Assembly (NCBI GenBank): GCA_003451975.1
Contig: DMIX01000418.1
Location: 6,668 to 18,630 of the forward strand
Direction of reading: 5' to 3'
Source: Propionibacteriaceae bacterium
Lineage (GTDB): Bacteria; Actinomycetota; Actinomycetes; Propionibacteriales; Propionibacteriaceae
Length of the DNA: 11,963 bases
Shown: one piece after another, positions 1 through 8,535 of the stretch
How positions within the stretch are numbered: the first letter of the stretch is position 1
Layout of the letters: each line of letters opens with the position of its first letter
Made by a program: the position numbers and the translations under genes
The notes under the pieces: generated by a model
What the model saw: the letters and a program-made list of their open reading frames with translations, nothing else
Database searches by the model: none
Told to the model about the DNA's origin: nothing

Positions 1-1
1 G

Positions 2-865
2 GACAAGCCGGTCCCGCTGTATTGGCGACCGGTCAACCCGCTCCCACAGGTCGGACTGTTCGGCTTCCCGCACAAGTCGGGCTGGAAGGCGGTCGGGGAG
101 GCGTATGCCACGGGTACGCTGGCAGGCGACTTCGCCACCAACGAAGAGGAATGGGTGGCGCTGTGGTACACGCACTTCGCACCGACCTCGTGCACTCCGG
201 ACGCGCAGCACTACTTCATCGCCGCGAACCCGTGGGACGCCGTGCCCGTCCCGCAGGAGCTCGTCGCCGAAGGGTATGTGCGAACCGCGGTGATCACCGT
301 CGACGGAACGCCGCGGCTGAGCATCTACACGGCGAAATCGGAGATGGCGGCGGCATCCGCCGCGGTACAGGAGATCGCCGTGTCGGCTGTCGAAGCTGCC
401 TTCGATCGTGACACGGCACCCGCTCGCTTCGTGCAGAACAGCACGCCCGCTCAGGAAATGCGTGTAAATTTCGGCGACCAGATCACCCTCCTCGGATACG
501 ATCTGTTCGACGCGATGCCGCACGACGCACCGTTAACTCAGGGTGAGAGTTTGCCGCTGACGCTATACTGGAGCACGCAGGCGCCGCTCACGCAAGACTA
601 CCATGTGTTCGTGCAATTGGGCGAAGGTGAATTATGGGGTCAGGCGGATGGGGCTCCGGTGTGCAACCGTCTGGCGACAGCGCTGTGGCGACCCGGACAG
701 ATCGTGATCGACCGCCACCGGCTGGACACGCGACCGGACACGCCAGCGGGACAGCATCCGCTGCGCGTCGGGCTGTACGCGCCGAACACGGGTGCGCGGC
801 TGGTGCCGCAGGAACACAACGCCGGCGATGACAGCGTCATCCTCACCGACATCGCCGTGCAGTAG
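2..865 (+). CDS. GT-C (PMT_2-like) membrane glycosyltransferase, C-terminal part only
   Basis: The frame is open from the left edge, so the start and the membrane domain are missing. The 287 residues seen are all soluble and should lie outside the cell. The first half carries FGFPHKSGWK (residues 20-29) and GTLAGDFATNE (38-48). The same two motifs, in the same order and spacing, occur at residues 582-610 of the complete gene at 5949-8522, so the two are clear paralogues and the missing part was probably a similar multi-pass GT-C domain. Residues 155-287 form one copy of the shared beta-rich module: LLGYDL, LTLYW, YHVFVQL, GQAD, then GLYAPNTGARL. The Cys in APVC matches a Cys in VPGC of the paralogue. 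It ends in TAG at 863-865. Donor and acceptor are unknown; the family is inferred through the paralogue, not seen directly. Confidence 0.87.
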   Translation, partial: DKPVPLYWRPVNPLPQVGLFGFPHKSGWKAVGEAYATGTLAGDFATNEEEWVALWYTHFAPTSCTPDAQHYFIAANPWDAVPVPQELVAEGYVRTAVITVDGTPRLSIYTAKSEMAAASAAVQEIAVSAVEAAFDRDTAPARFVQNSTPAQEMRVNFGDQITLLGYDLFDAMPHDAPLTQGESLPLTLYWSTQAPLTQDYHVFVQLGEGELWGQADGAPVCNRLATALWRPGQIVIDRHRLDTRPDTPAGQHPLRVGLYAPNTGARLVPQEHNAGDDSVILTDIAVQ

Positions 866-868
866 CCG

Positions 869-3800
869 CTATCCTTCAGTGTCTACCAGGCCATCCCCGA
901 CCGCGATCTCATCCAGCAGCAGATGGTCACCGAGCGGTTGTCCCGCGGCGTCGGTTACAGGCAGGCGCTCCCCACTGGCGGCATCGTACACACCGATCAC
1001 AAGTGCATAGCGGCCCGGCTGCAGGTCGCCGGGTAACGGCACGACGATCCGATCGGAAACGAACTCGCCGGGCAGCCAACCTGTGGTCGGCAGCGTGCCC
1101 TCTCCAGGCACGGCGTCATGTTGCGCCACGACCCGAGCGCCGCGCAGCACGTGGACGAAGACCGTGTAGCTCGTTTGCATCTCCGCCAGCGCCTCCCAGT
1201 ACAGAACCAGCGCTGCATCCTCACCAGGTGCCCACTGCTTCGCGTCCAGATCGTAGCCCAGCAGACGCATCTCCCCGCCAAATTCGATGTTTTTTGTACG
1301 GGTGACGTCTGGCGCAACGAAGGCCCGCGGCCTGCCGGCGATTTCGATCTCTCCGAGCACCACCGGCGTGCCCACCGGCGCGCCATTCGTCGCGCTCAAC
1401 TGTGCGACGACGTGGTACGACCCACCGGGGGCGTGCGGAGGCACCATGAAGTCGTAGCTCTTGCCCCACACCTCTCCGCGCTTCCACGAGGACGTCGGGA
1501 AGCCGGCACCAAGCGGCCTTGCAGTCGCCAATAGTGGCCACTCCGTTCCCCCGTCGTCTTGCAGCGTGAGACGCCACTGCAGATCGCGCGCCGGTGACCC
1601 TGTCACGTGCCAGTACAGCAAGACCGTGCCCTTCTGGCCGGGTGCGAAGGGGTTGGACAGTTCCAGGTCATGCCCAAGCAGCGCAATCTCCGGTGTGAGT
1701 GCGGCGTCCAACCGGTACGCGACCTCGATTTCACCGGCCGCTGCTGTGGAGCGGTCCGGCGCGACCACTTCGAGCGATCCCAGCGACGCGGTAAACTGCA
1801 TGGGACGCCCACCCACAGGAAGCATCTCCAGCGCGGGGGTGTACAGGCCGATCTGAAGCTGGTAGTCACCGGGCGGCGTCGTGCTGGCGATGGGCAACAG
1901 GTAGAAGTCGGACACGGGTGCTTCGGCGACAGTCCACTGGCTGGTACCCTGCCGGCTCGCGCCGAACAGCACGTGGTCGAGCTGGTCGATGACGTGCCCG
2001 TCGGCATCGACCAGCCGGAGCGACGCACGGAGGTTGTCCGTGACCGCACCGAGCAGCTCCCATTTCAGCAGCACCCACGCTTTGCCGCCCGACTCCACCA
2101 GCGGAGCCGGATCAAGCGCGCCGTCGACCGCCCCACCGTACGCACCGGAGGCCAACTCGAGCTGCCCGCCGAAATCCACGCCATATCGCCGCAGAGCGGC
2201 CGGCCACGCGAACGACGTGCGATCCGCTGCCAGACGATACGTCAGGACGCGGTAGTACGGAAAGGCTTCGACGCGCTCCAGCGTGCCCGCGCTCTCCAGG
2301 AGGAACTGGAGCAGGTTCCGTGGATCCGCCTCGGGATAGAGAAACTTTCGCTTGCCTTTTTCCAGCGCAACCAAATGGACGATGCGCTTTCCCCGCACGA
2401 TCTCCGTCATCCGTCCGGGGATATCCGGCTCGTACATGAACACGTATTGCAGATCGGTCTTGGCACCGCCCATCCGGTGGAAAAAACTCAGTGGGAAGTG
2501 ATTACACTCGTAGGAATAGTCACACTCCGTCTCTCCCTCCGCATCGCAGGGCACGACGAACACACCGTCCGGCTCGCTCGTCACGTCGATCATGCGCGCC
2601 AGATCGCGCGCTTCGCCGCTGAACGCCAGGTAAGTGGCATCAGCCGGCGCCCAGCGCACGAAGTAGTCGCGGCAGGTCGTTGCGGCGGTGCCGCCGAACA
2701 GGACCAAGACCACCAACACCAGTACCGTCCCTGGTGCACGCGAGCGGCCTGGCGCCATGCGGCGCAGCGTCGTCCAGATCTGCTCCAGCGCGAGCGCGAC
2801 GAGGATGTACGTCACCGGCGCCAGACTCATCATCCGTCCGTACTGCGGCACGCGGTCGGGCGTGATGATCACCGGGAAGATCATCACCGCCCACCACAAC
2901 ACACAGAAGGCGTACGGTGGCTTATTGAAACGATACACGCTCAGCGCCATACCCGCCCAGAACAGCGCCGCCAATAGCGGGTTCAGGATGGACTTGCCGG
3001 CGAGGTTGGCCTGGGCGTGCAGGTCGCTCGTGAACCCGAAGGCACCGATGTTCCCGATAAAGCCCCGCCACAGCGCCCCCCAGGGATCTCCCAGGTTGAC
3101 GCGCGGATTCAGAAACAACGTCCCGGCCGCACGCCCGACGAACCCCTGCGGGTAGGAAGCGAAGAATACGAGCATCGGCGCGTAGACGACGATAGCGGTC
3201 ACACCGATCACGCACAACGGCCCGAACATCTGCCAGATCTGCCGGACAAATGGGCGGGTGGAGTCGCGCGGGACGGCAAACCAGCGGTACACGAAGAACA
3301 GCGCCAGGAAGACGGGAATGAAGCGCGCGCCCGGATAGACGTACAGATCCAGGGCCAACCAGAAACCGCTCGCAATCAGCGGCCACTGGCGACCGCTCTC
3401 CAGGCCATGCCAGAGGAAGAGGAAACACAACACCGCGAAGAACGGCACCATGTTGATCTCCAGCCCGATGCGGCTGTAGTTCAGGTGCCAATACGATGTC
3501 GCCAACCCGGCCGCCGCCAGAATGCCGAGCGAACGGGCGCGGGACGCACCCAGGCTGCGGAAGAGCGTGACAGCCAGTGCATACGTCAGCGGGATAGTCA
3601 GCGTGCTGCAGAAGGCGACGAAAAGGCGTTGCACGAAAGGCTGCACGCCCAGCAGTGAGAAGGCAAGCGCGAAGAGATACTTCAGAAATGTGGTGTTCCC
3701 TTCCGTCTTGGGGGAATACAACGCGTGATGGCCCTGCAACAGCTCCTCGGCGTCCGTGGCGTGTGCGGCCTCGTCGTAGTCGAAGGCCGGGGGAGTCTCC

Positions 3801-3934
3801 TCCAACCGGTAGGTACGCAAAAAGAAGGTCGCCAGAATGAGTACCACGAGAATCGCTATGGTTGAAAACTGCCCGGGGGTAAATGGTTTAGAGAACTCGT
3901 TACTGGAGAGAACGCGCATGCTTATTTTCGTCAC
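869..3934 (-). CDS. PMT_2-like GT-C glycosyltransferase with three C-terminal beta-modules
   Basis: A 1021-residue membrane protein, about twice the length of a bare GT-C enzyme. Residues 25-41 are the first membrane helix. They are followed by the acidic loop FDYDEAAHATDAEELLQGH (51-69), typical of the PMT_2/ArnT-type first external loop where the Asp/Glu pair takes part in catalysis. About eleven more hydrophobic segments run to residue 419. Residues 420-585 are a soluble linker domain with Cys463, Cys471 and Cys477. Three tandem modules follow at about 586-725, 740-866 and 883-1013; only the last has the full signature (LLGYDL, YTVFVHV, AQHD, LPTTGW, GRYALVIGVYD). Expected role: transfer of a sugar from a polyprenyl-phosphate donor on the outer face. 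The GTG start at 3934 is the longest choice. ATG at 3919 (Met6) has a GGTGA 11 nt upstream and is a fair alternative. A strong promoter lies just upstream. The gene faces away from the other five. Confidence 0.93.
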   Translation of the reverse strand: MTKISMRVLSSNEFSKPFTPGQFSTIAILVVLILATFFLRTYRLEETPPAFDYDEAAHATDAEELLQGHHALYSPKTEGNTTFLKYLFALAFSLLGVQPFVQRLFVAFCSTLTIPLTYALAVTLFRSLGASRARSLGILAAAGLATSYWHLNYSRIGLEINMVPFFAVLCFLFLWHGLESGRQWPLIASGFWLALDLYVYPGARFIPVFLALFFVYRWFAVPRDSTRPFVRQIWQMFGPLCVIGVTAIVVYAPMLVFFASYPQGFVGRAAGTLFLNPRVNLGDPWGALWRGFIGNIGAFGFTSDLHAQANLAGKSILNPLLAALFWAGMALSVYRFNKPPYAFCVLWWAVMIFPVIITPDRVPQYGRMMSLAPVTYILVALALEQIWTTLRRMAPGRSRAPGTVLVLVVLVLFGGTAATTCRDYFVRWAPADATYLAFSGEARDLARMIDVTSEPDGVFVVPCDAEGETECDYSYECNHFPLSFFHRMGGAKTDLQYVFMYEPDIPGRMTEIVRGKRIVHLVALEKGKRKFLYPEADPRNLLQFLLESAGTLERVEAFPYYRVLTYRLAADRTSFAWPAALRRYGVDFGGQLELASGAYGGAVDGALDPAPLVESGGKAWVLLKWELLGAVTDNLRASLRLVDADGHVIDQLDHVLFGASRQGTSQWTVAEAPVSDFYLLPIASTTPPGDYQLQIGLYTPALEMLPVGGRPMQFTASLGSLEVVAPDRSTAAAGEIEVAYRLDAALTPEIALLGHDLELSNPFAPGQKGTVLLYWHVTGSPARDLQWRLTLQDDGGTEWPLLATARPLGAGFPTSSWKRGEVWGKSYDFMVPPHAPGGSYHVVAQLSATNGAPVGTPVVLGEIEIAGRPRAFVAPDVTRTKNIEFGGEMRLLGYDLDAKQWAPGEDAALVLYWEALAEMQTSYTVFVHVLRGARVVAQHDAVPGEGTLPTTGWLPGEFVSDRIVVPLPGDLQPGRYALVIGVYDAASGERLPVTDAAGQPLGDHLLLDEIAVGDGLVDTEG
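896..2179 (-). repeat. Three tandem copies of the C-terminal beta-rich module
   Basis: Protein-level repeat inside the gene at 869-3934. Copy A (nt 1760-2179) begins VDFGGQLEL and keeps LLKWEL and GDYQLQIGLYTP but has lost VFVHL and AQxD. Copy B (nt 1337-1717) keeps IALLGHDL, VLLYW and FPTSSWKRGEVW. Copy C (nt 896-1288) is canonical, with MRLLGYDL, LVLYWEAL, YTVFVHV, VVAQHD and LPVTDAAG. The copies are diverged in sequence, so the duplication is old and no DNA-level direct repeat is evident. Boundaries are approximate. The beta-sandwich fold is inferred from alternating hydrophobic residues and the length. Confidence 0.75.
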
Positions 3935-3954
3935 CAGAACTTCGGCACATGTAA

Positions 3955-3983
3955 TTGCCTATACGTGACCATCGTGGTATATT
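3955..3983 (+). promoter_or_regulatory. Candidate promoter for the rightward operon
   Basis: TTGCCT (3955-3960, 4 of 6 matches to the -35 consensus), a 17-bp spacer and TATATT (3978-3983, 5 of 6 matches to the -10 consensus). A start near 3990 would leave a leader of about 70 nt before ATG 4061. Its -10 overlaps the -10 of the leftward promoter by 3 bp, so the two should compete for polymerase. It is weaker than the leftward one, and other start sites in the AT-rich gap are possible. Confidence 0.45.
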
Positions 3984-4008
3984 ATACACTTGCCCTATAA
4001 GTTGTCAA
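3981..4008 (-). promoter_or_regulatory. Sigma-70-type promoter for the leftward gene
   Basis: Read on the minus strand, TTGACA (4003-4008) and TATAAT (3981-3986) are separated by 16 bp. Both hexamers match the housekeeping consensus at every position. Transcription would start near 3974, giving a leader of about 40 nt before GTG 3934. The surrounding stretch is AT-rich in an otherwise GC-rich window, which supports a real promoter. Untested by experiment. Confidence 0.75.
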
Positions 4009-4060
4009 GCAGTTTTTTTGCGGGCATCGGATACAAGGCAGATAGACGAAAGCGTCGAGT

Positions 4061-5959
4061 ATGGGCCGAATCTCACCACACCAAAATCACACGTGGGGCT
4101 ACGGGATACTTCTGGTATGCCTCGCGATCACCGTGTATACAATCGTATTCTTTTGGCTGCAAATCCGTCTGTACGAAGGGCTGCACATGCAGATGTGGGA
4201 TCTGGGGATCTTCAACCAGGCGCTGTATGGCTCATATCACGGTAGATTGCTGCAATCCAGCTTCACCGGGCAATCCTTGCCGGTTTTCACCGAACACATG
4301 TACCTGATCCTCATCGTGCTGCTGCCGCTGTACGGCGCGCTTCCCGGTGTGTACACGCTCTTCTTCGTGCAGGCGCTCGGAATCGGCAGCGGCGCACTGG
4401 CCATCTACCTGCTGGCCAGACACTTCTCAAGGAGCAGTACGGTGGCGGTCCTGTTGGGCACTGCCTACCTGTTCTACCCGTCCATCCAGGGCATGAACCT
4501 GAACATCTTCATGTACGGGTTCCACCCGGATAACCTCTTTCCGGCGTTGTTGCTCTTCGCGTTCTATTTCTTTCTCCGTAAGCAGACCCGAACCGGTTAC
4601 GTATTCGTCGCACTCGCCCTGATGTGCGGCGAACACCTGGCCCCGACTGTGGCCGCACTCGGGTTGTACCTGATCCTGCGCCACCGGGAACAGCGGTCCG
4701 GCGGTGTGGTCCTTCTCGGGGTGTCGGTCGTGTGGATCATGCTCAGCTCCGCGCTGATCATCCCGTACTTCCGTGGGACGCCTCCCTGGTACCTAGCGCG
4801 CGCGATCACATCCGAAACTGGTGCGCCTCAGGCAATCCCGTGGGACGCCGTTCTGCAAGTGACGCTGCAATACGTGCGCAACCTGCTGCTTCCGCTGCTA
4901 TTCACGCCGCTGCTCGATCCCTTCTCCTTACTGATCTCCGTCCCGGGCCTGCTGCTAAACTACCTGGCGTGTTTCACCGGCTACCGGACCGGATACTCCC
5001 CGTTTTCGTGGCACATGGCGAAGCTCGCTCCGTTCGTCTTCCTCAGCGCGACGCTGGGCATTAGCCATCTGGTTCATCGAGAACGGACCCATCCCAACGG
5101 GAAGCGACCGGGCCACGTTCTGGCAGGTCTCGTTCTGCCCGCCTGTGTGCTCGCCTCGACTCTGTGGGGACCGTGGACGTGGAACCCGGCGGTCGCCACG
5201 GAGCAGTATGCGCCACTGTCACCCGAGCGCGCGAAGACCCTGGCAAGCATCGAATCCCAGATCGGCCCGGATGATTCCCTGTCCACCGAGCCGTTCTGGG
5301 GATCGCATTTCACTGCGCGGGAGATCCTGCACTTCTTCCCGCACGCGGGGTGGCGCGGTGACGACCTCGTGCTCGTCGACACCAACAGCCCATTGCTGAC
5401 GCCCTGGATCATGGAACAGATCGAGATGCTGCGCCGCAGCCCCGATCACCGACGGCTGCTGGAAGCAGACGGTGTCGAGCTCTACCGCTACGAGCCACGG
5501 GAGCTGCCGGAGATCCCTTCGCCGCTCGATGTGACATTTGCCAACCACATGCGGCTGCTCGGCTACGACGTAAGTCCGGCTCACGCCGCGCCCGGCTCCG
5601 AGCTCGCGATTGACCTGTTCTGGACCGCAGACGATTACGTCGACAAGAGCTATTCCGTGTTCATCCACGTCGTAGCCAGCGACGGACGCACGGTCGCCCA
5701 GGCGGACATCATCCCGTTGAACGGCAGCTATCCGACGGACCGCTGGCCAACCGGAAGGACGATGTGGGATCCATTTCGTCTCGCGCTGGGCACCGAGCTC
5801 GAGCCAGGCCAATACGAGATCGAGACCGGCCTCTACTACTGGGAGGACGGGCAGCGCGTGGCGATCACCGGCGGCAACGCGGATGTGGCCAATGCCGTCG
5901 TGCGGTTGGGCTCGGTCGTGATCGACTCCGCCGGCCAGGAGCAGTCCGATGGCACCTAG
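4061..5959 (+). CDS. DUF2079 membrane protein (putative GT-C transferase) with one C-terminal beta-module
   Basis: A 632-residue protein. After a helix at about 14-33 comes MWDLGIFNQALYGSYHGR (45-62) and a conserved His79 before a helix pair (80-120), the usual N-terminal pattern of DUF2079 (PF09852). FMYGFHPDNLFPALLLFAFY (150-169) and the CGEH motif (189-192) correspond to EFHAVAFAPAFLL and CKED in the second DUF2079 protein of this operon; Glu is the shared residue. The membrane part ends near 370. Residues 396-444 match the family's soluble segment (GPDDSLSTE, HFFPHAG, LVLVDTNSP). Residues about 492-622 are one shared module (MRLLGYDV, DLFW, YSVFIHV, AQAD, YPTDRW, GLYYWEDGQR). DUF2079 is generally regarded as GT-C-like, but no substrate is known. 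It is first in the rightward operon. ATG 4061 was chosen as the first good start after the promoter; its ribosome site is weak. Confidence 0.92.
   Translation: MGRISPHQNHTWGYGILLVCLAITVYTIVFFWLQIRLYEGLHMQMWDLGIFNQALYGSYHGRLLQSSFTGQSLPVFTEHMYLILIVLLPLYGALPGVYTLFFVQALGIGSGALAIYLLARHFSRSSTVAVLLGTAYLFYPSIQGMNLNIFMYGFHPDNLFPALLLFAFYFFLRKQTRTGYVFVALALMCGEHLAPTVAALGLYLILRHREQRSGGVVLLGVSVVWIMLSSALIIPYFRGTPPWYLARAITSETGAPQAIPWDAVLQVTLQYVRNLLLPLLFTPLLDPFSLLISVPGLLLNYLACFTGYRTGYSPFSWHMAKLAPFVFLSATLGISHLVHRERTHPNGKRPGHVLAGLVLPACVLASTLWGPWTWNPAVATEQYAPLSPERAKTLASIESQIGPDDSLSTEPFWGSHFTAREILHFFPHAGWRGDDLVLVDTNSPLLTPWIMEQIEMLRRSPDHRRLLEADGVELYRYEPRELPEIPSPLDVTFANHMRLLGYDVSPAHAAPGSELAIDLFWTADDYVDKSYSVFIHVVASDGRTVAQADIIPLNGSYPTDRWPTGRTMWDPFRLALGTELEPGQYEIETGLYYWEDGQRVAITGGNADVANAVVRLGSVVIDSAGQEQSDGT
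5937..5941 (+). promoter_or_regulatory. Ribosome binding site inside the preceding gene
   Basis: AGGAG lies 7 nt before ATG 5949, within the last codons of the upstream DUF2079 gene. It fixes the start of the next gene and an 11-nt overlap, a sign of coupled translation. Confidence 0.8.
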
Positions 5960-8522
5960 CCGATCAGTATGCCCGCTCACGGTCCTGCCGCTGATCGCAC
6001 TAGCGGTTCTCGGCATCATCGTCGGCGGGGATGCCACAATCCGTTATGCCTGTGCTTACGTGTTGCTTTTCGTGTTGCCGGGAGCCGGACTCATGCGTTT
6101 GCTGTCGGGCCCCCGCGACGACCTGAACTGGCTCGAGAAAGGAATCGTCGGCCTGGCAGCGAGCTATCCGGTCGTCATCGCTGTCACCCTGCTTGCCGGA
6201 TACGTTCCGGGCAAGCTCACTTTGCCGCTGGAGTTGACCTTCACCACGGTTTGCGTCTTGTTCATCTGGTTACTGGCATGGTGGCGAGAGGTGAAATCGC
6301 CGCAGATGCCACACACAATCCGGCCGATCCCCCTGCGCAGCGGCTTGATCCTGGGCCTCATCGTGCTGATCGCCTGCCTGCTCGTGCTATCCAACCTGGG
6401 GACATCCGAGTTCCAGGGTGACGAGGTGATGGCCCTGTTGACCGGCGGCAGCACGATGCAGGGGAACGACGAGGCGATATTCTTCCACCGCAAGGGGCCG
6501 GCCGAGATCGTACTTCCAGGCGCATTGTGGGTGTTATCCGGCACGGTGACCGAATGGTCGGCGAGACTACCGTTCGCCCTGGCGGGTATCCTCGCCGTCA
6601 TCGCCTGCTACGTCCTGGCGCGTCGCGCGTTCGGCGAGTGGGCCGGCCTGGCCGCTGCCGCGCTATTGGCGCTCAACGGCTACGTGGTGGGATTCAGTCG
6701 CATCGTGCAGTACCAGAGCGTCGTACTGCTGGCAACCGTGTTGGCAATTCTGTGTGTCTATCTGTCCACTCGCCGGGATCCCCCACGGTACCAACCGCTC
6801 GCGGGGGCCTTCGTTGCGACCGCACTGCTGGCGCACTACGACGGGATCTTTGTCATCCCGCCAGTCGTGTTTCTATACCTGACGACGGGTGGACGGTCCT
6901 GGTGGCGGCGCAATTGGCGGGCGGTCCTGCTCGCCGTGCTGGTCGGCGGCGGGTTGGCCGCCTTGTTCTACGTCCCGTTTCTGCAGCCATCCTATCTGGC
7001 GCAGACTTCCGATTACCTCGCGTTTCGTTCCGGAGGAAAACCGTTCTACAATAACCTGCCGCTGTGGTTCTGGAGTAGCACGACCTACAATTCGACGTAT
7101 TACGTCGTGTTCCTGGTCCTGGCTGCGGTTGTGGCGGTTGCGGGGCGGCTGCGTGCGTGCCCGCTCGCGCTGCGATTTGCGCTCGGGGTAGCAGCAATCG
7201 GAACCGGCTGCGGGACGGCCTTTCCGGAGATATGGGCGGCCGGCGACTACCAACTCACCTTCGTGCCGTTTTGCGTTGCGATCGCGCTGGCGTACCTGGC
7301 ATTGCGTCCATCCGCGGTGACCGCGACCGCGCCGGATATCGATCCCAACGGACCCCGGCTCGCGTTGGTTTGGTTCGCCGTGCCGTTTCTGGTCTACGAT
7401 TTCTTTCTCGTCGAACGTCCGGGCACGCATTTCTGGACAATGTTTCCGGGATTGATCTTTTTGAGCGCATTCGGCCTGGACACGGTGAGACGCTGGTTGG
7501 GGAGTCTCCGGATTCGCCGGTCGATCCGGATTGCCACAGGCGCGGTTTTCGCGCTGGGCATGACCGTTCTGTTCGGGTACTATCTATTCATAGTATTCGT
7601 GCGCGTCTACCCGGAATATCGTGCTGTGTATCCGGACGCCAAGAGCCCGCTCTATTGGACAGCGTACGACGAGTTGCCCGAGCGTGACTACTTCGGCTTC
7701 CCGCACCGCGCCGGCTGGAAGACGATTGGCACGCTGTACACTCAAGGCACTCTCGCCGGCGAATACGACAGCAACGAAGGGGGAGAGATCACGGCGTGGT
7801 ACGTACCGGACGCGCCACGGCACTACTGCAATCCTTCTCCCAGGTACTACTTTTTGGCCGAAAGCGCGCAAGATCCAGGGCGGGAGATCGATCCAGCCCG
7901 CTTGCGCGACGAATTCGCAGAAACCGGTGTGGTGACCGTCGAAGGACGTCCCGGCATCCGCATCTTCGAGCGGGACGCATCCTCGCAAGCGATCGCCGAA
8001 TACGCAGTCGAACAGTATGCGCCGGATTTCGACGCAGCGCACCATCCCTGGGACCAGTGGAGTGTAATGGGGCAGTTTGTGTCGACACCTCGCCCCGCGA
8101 ATTTCGGGGATATAATCGATCTGATCGGCTATGATCTGGACACCAGCCGAAGCTGTCCGGAAGGGCAACTGTTGTTGACGCTCTATTGGCAACGACACGG
8201 TCCGCCGATCCAGGAAAGCTACAAGGTTTTTTCGCATCTGGAGAGTGGCCGGCTCTGGGCTCAGGCGGACGATGTGCCAGGGTGCTCTGCCTGGCCCACG
8301 ACTAACTGGAAGGCCGGCGAGATTGTCGCAGATCGCCACGTCATCGTGCTGCCTGACGACATATCAGTGGGTACGCATGCTCTTTCCATCGGCGTCTACG
8401 AACCGAACCGTGGCACCCGATTGGATGTGGTCGATGATGCGGGAAACCGGCAGGGCAACAGCCTGCACTTGACCGGTGTATCCATCAGCCCGTGTGCCGC
8501 CCCTGTCGAATCGGCGCGATAG
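5949..8522 (+). CDS. PMT_2-like GT-C glycosyltransferase with N-terminal membrane extension and one beta-module
   Basis: An 857-residue protein. Residues 1-111 form about four membrane helices with VLPGAGLMRLL (42-52) and a GLAASYP motif (68-74), an extra block placed before the GT-C core. The core begins at about 131. SEFQGDEVMALLTGG (153-167) holds the external-loop acidic pair (Asp158, Glu159), and WVLSGTVTEWSARLPFALAG (194-213) is PMT_2-like. Further helices run to about 552. The soluble tail starts with FGFPHRAGWK (582-591) and GTLAGEYDSNE (600-610), shared with the partial gene at 2-865. A connecting region follows, then one module at about 716-846 (LIGYDL, LLTLYW, YKVFSHL, AQAD, WPTTNW, LSIGVYEPNRGTRL). 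Likely role: sugar transfer from a polyprenyl-linked donor outside the membrane. Start ATG 5949 is supported by AGGAG. It overlaps the previous gene by 11 nt and is the second gene of the operon. Confidence 0.93.
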   Translation: MAPSRSVCPLTVLPLIALAVLGIIVGGDATIRYACAYVLLFVLPGAGLMRLLSGPRDDLNWLEKGIVGLAASYPVVIAVTLLAGYVPGKLTLPLELTFTTVCVLFIWLLAWWREVKSPQMPHTIRPIPLRSGLILGLIVLIACLLVLSNLGTSEFQGDEVMALLTGGSTMQGNDEAIFFHRKGPAEIVLPGALWVLSGTVTEWSARLPFALAGILAVIACYVLARRAFGEWAGLAAAALLALNGYVVGFSRIVQYQSVVLLATVLAILCVYLSTRRDPPRYQPLAGAFVATALLAHYDGIFVIPPVVFLYLTTGGRSWWRRNWRAVLLAVLVGGGLAALFYVPFLQPSYLAQTSDYLAFRSGGKPFYNNLPLWFWSSTTYNSTYYVVFLVLAAVVAVAGRLRACPLALRFALGVAAIGTGCGTAFPEIWAAGDYQLTFVPFCVAIALAYLALRPSAVTATAPDIDPNGPRLALVWFAVPFLVYDFFLVERPGTHFWTMFPGLIFLSAFGLDTVRRWLGSLRIRRSIRIATGAVFALGMTVLFGYYLFIVFVRVYPEYRAVYPDAKSPLYWTAYDELPERDYFGFPHRAGWKTIGTLYTQGTLAGEYDSNEGGEITAWYVPDAPRHYCNPSPRYYFLAESAQDPGREIDPARLRDEFAETGVVTVEGRPGIRIFERDASSQAIAEYAVEQYAPDFDAAHHPWDQWSVMGQFVSTPRPANFGDIIDLIGYDLDTSRSCPEGQLLLTLYWQRHGPPIQESYKVFSHLESGRLWAQADDVPGCSAWPTTNWKAGEIVADRHVIVLPDDISVGTHALSIGVYEPNRGTRLDVVDDAGNRQGNSLHLTGVSISPCAAPVESAR

Positions 8523-8527
8523 AAAAC

Positions 8528-8535
8528 AGGAAGGG
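8528..8535 (+). promoter_or_regulatory. Ribosome binding site that decides a TTG start
   Basis: AGGAAGGG sits in the 19-nt gap after stop codon 8520-8522, with 6 nt to TTG 8542. This argues for the TTG start over GTG 8476, which would run 47 nt into the upstream gene and add 22 polar residues. TTG 8536 is in the same frame but too close to the site. Confidence 0.65.

Noticed and set aside
1607..2977. Long plus-strand open frame (456 codons) opposite the leftward transferase gene
   Set aside because: The predicted protein is rich in Arg, His and Gln with no membrane segments or motifs. The minus-strand frame has clear GT-C features and module repeats. This is a shadow frame of GC-rich coding DNA.
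4013..4019. Run of seven T as an intrinsic terminator
   Set aside because: No GC-rich stem precedes it on the plus strand, and it lies between divergent promoters where no transcript should end. Probably part of the AT-rich promoter region.
4045..4056. Small hairpin GACG-AAAG-CGTC just before ATG 4061
   Set aside because: A 4-bp stem is too short to claim a regulatory structure. It may weaken or shape the ribosome site, but this cannot be shown from the sequence.
5219..6037. Minus-strand open frame (272 codons) across the junction of the first two operon genes
   Set aside because: It overlaps the conserved tail of the DUF2079 protein and the start of the next gene, and its product looks like no known family.
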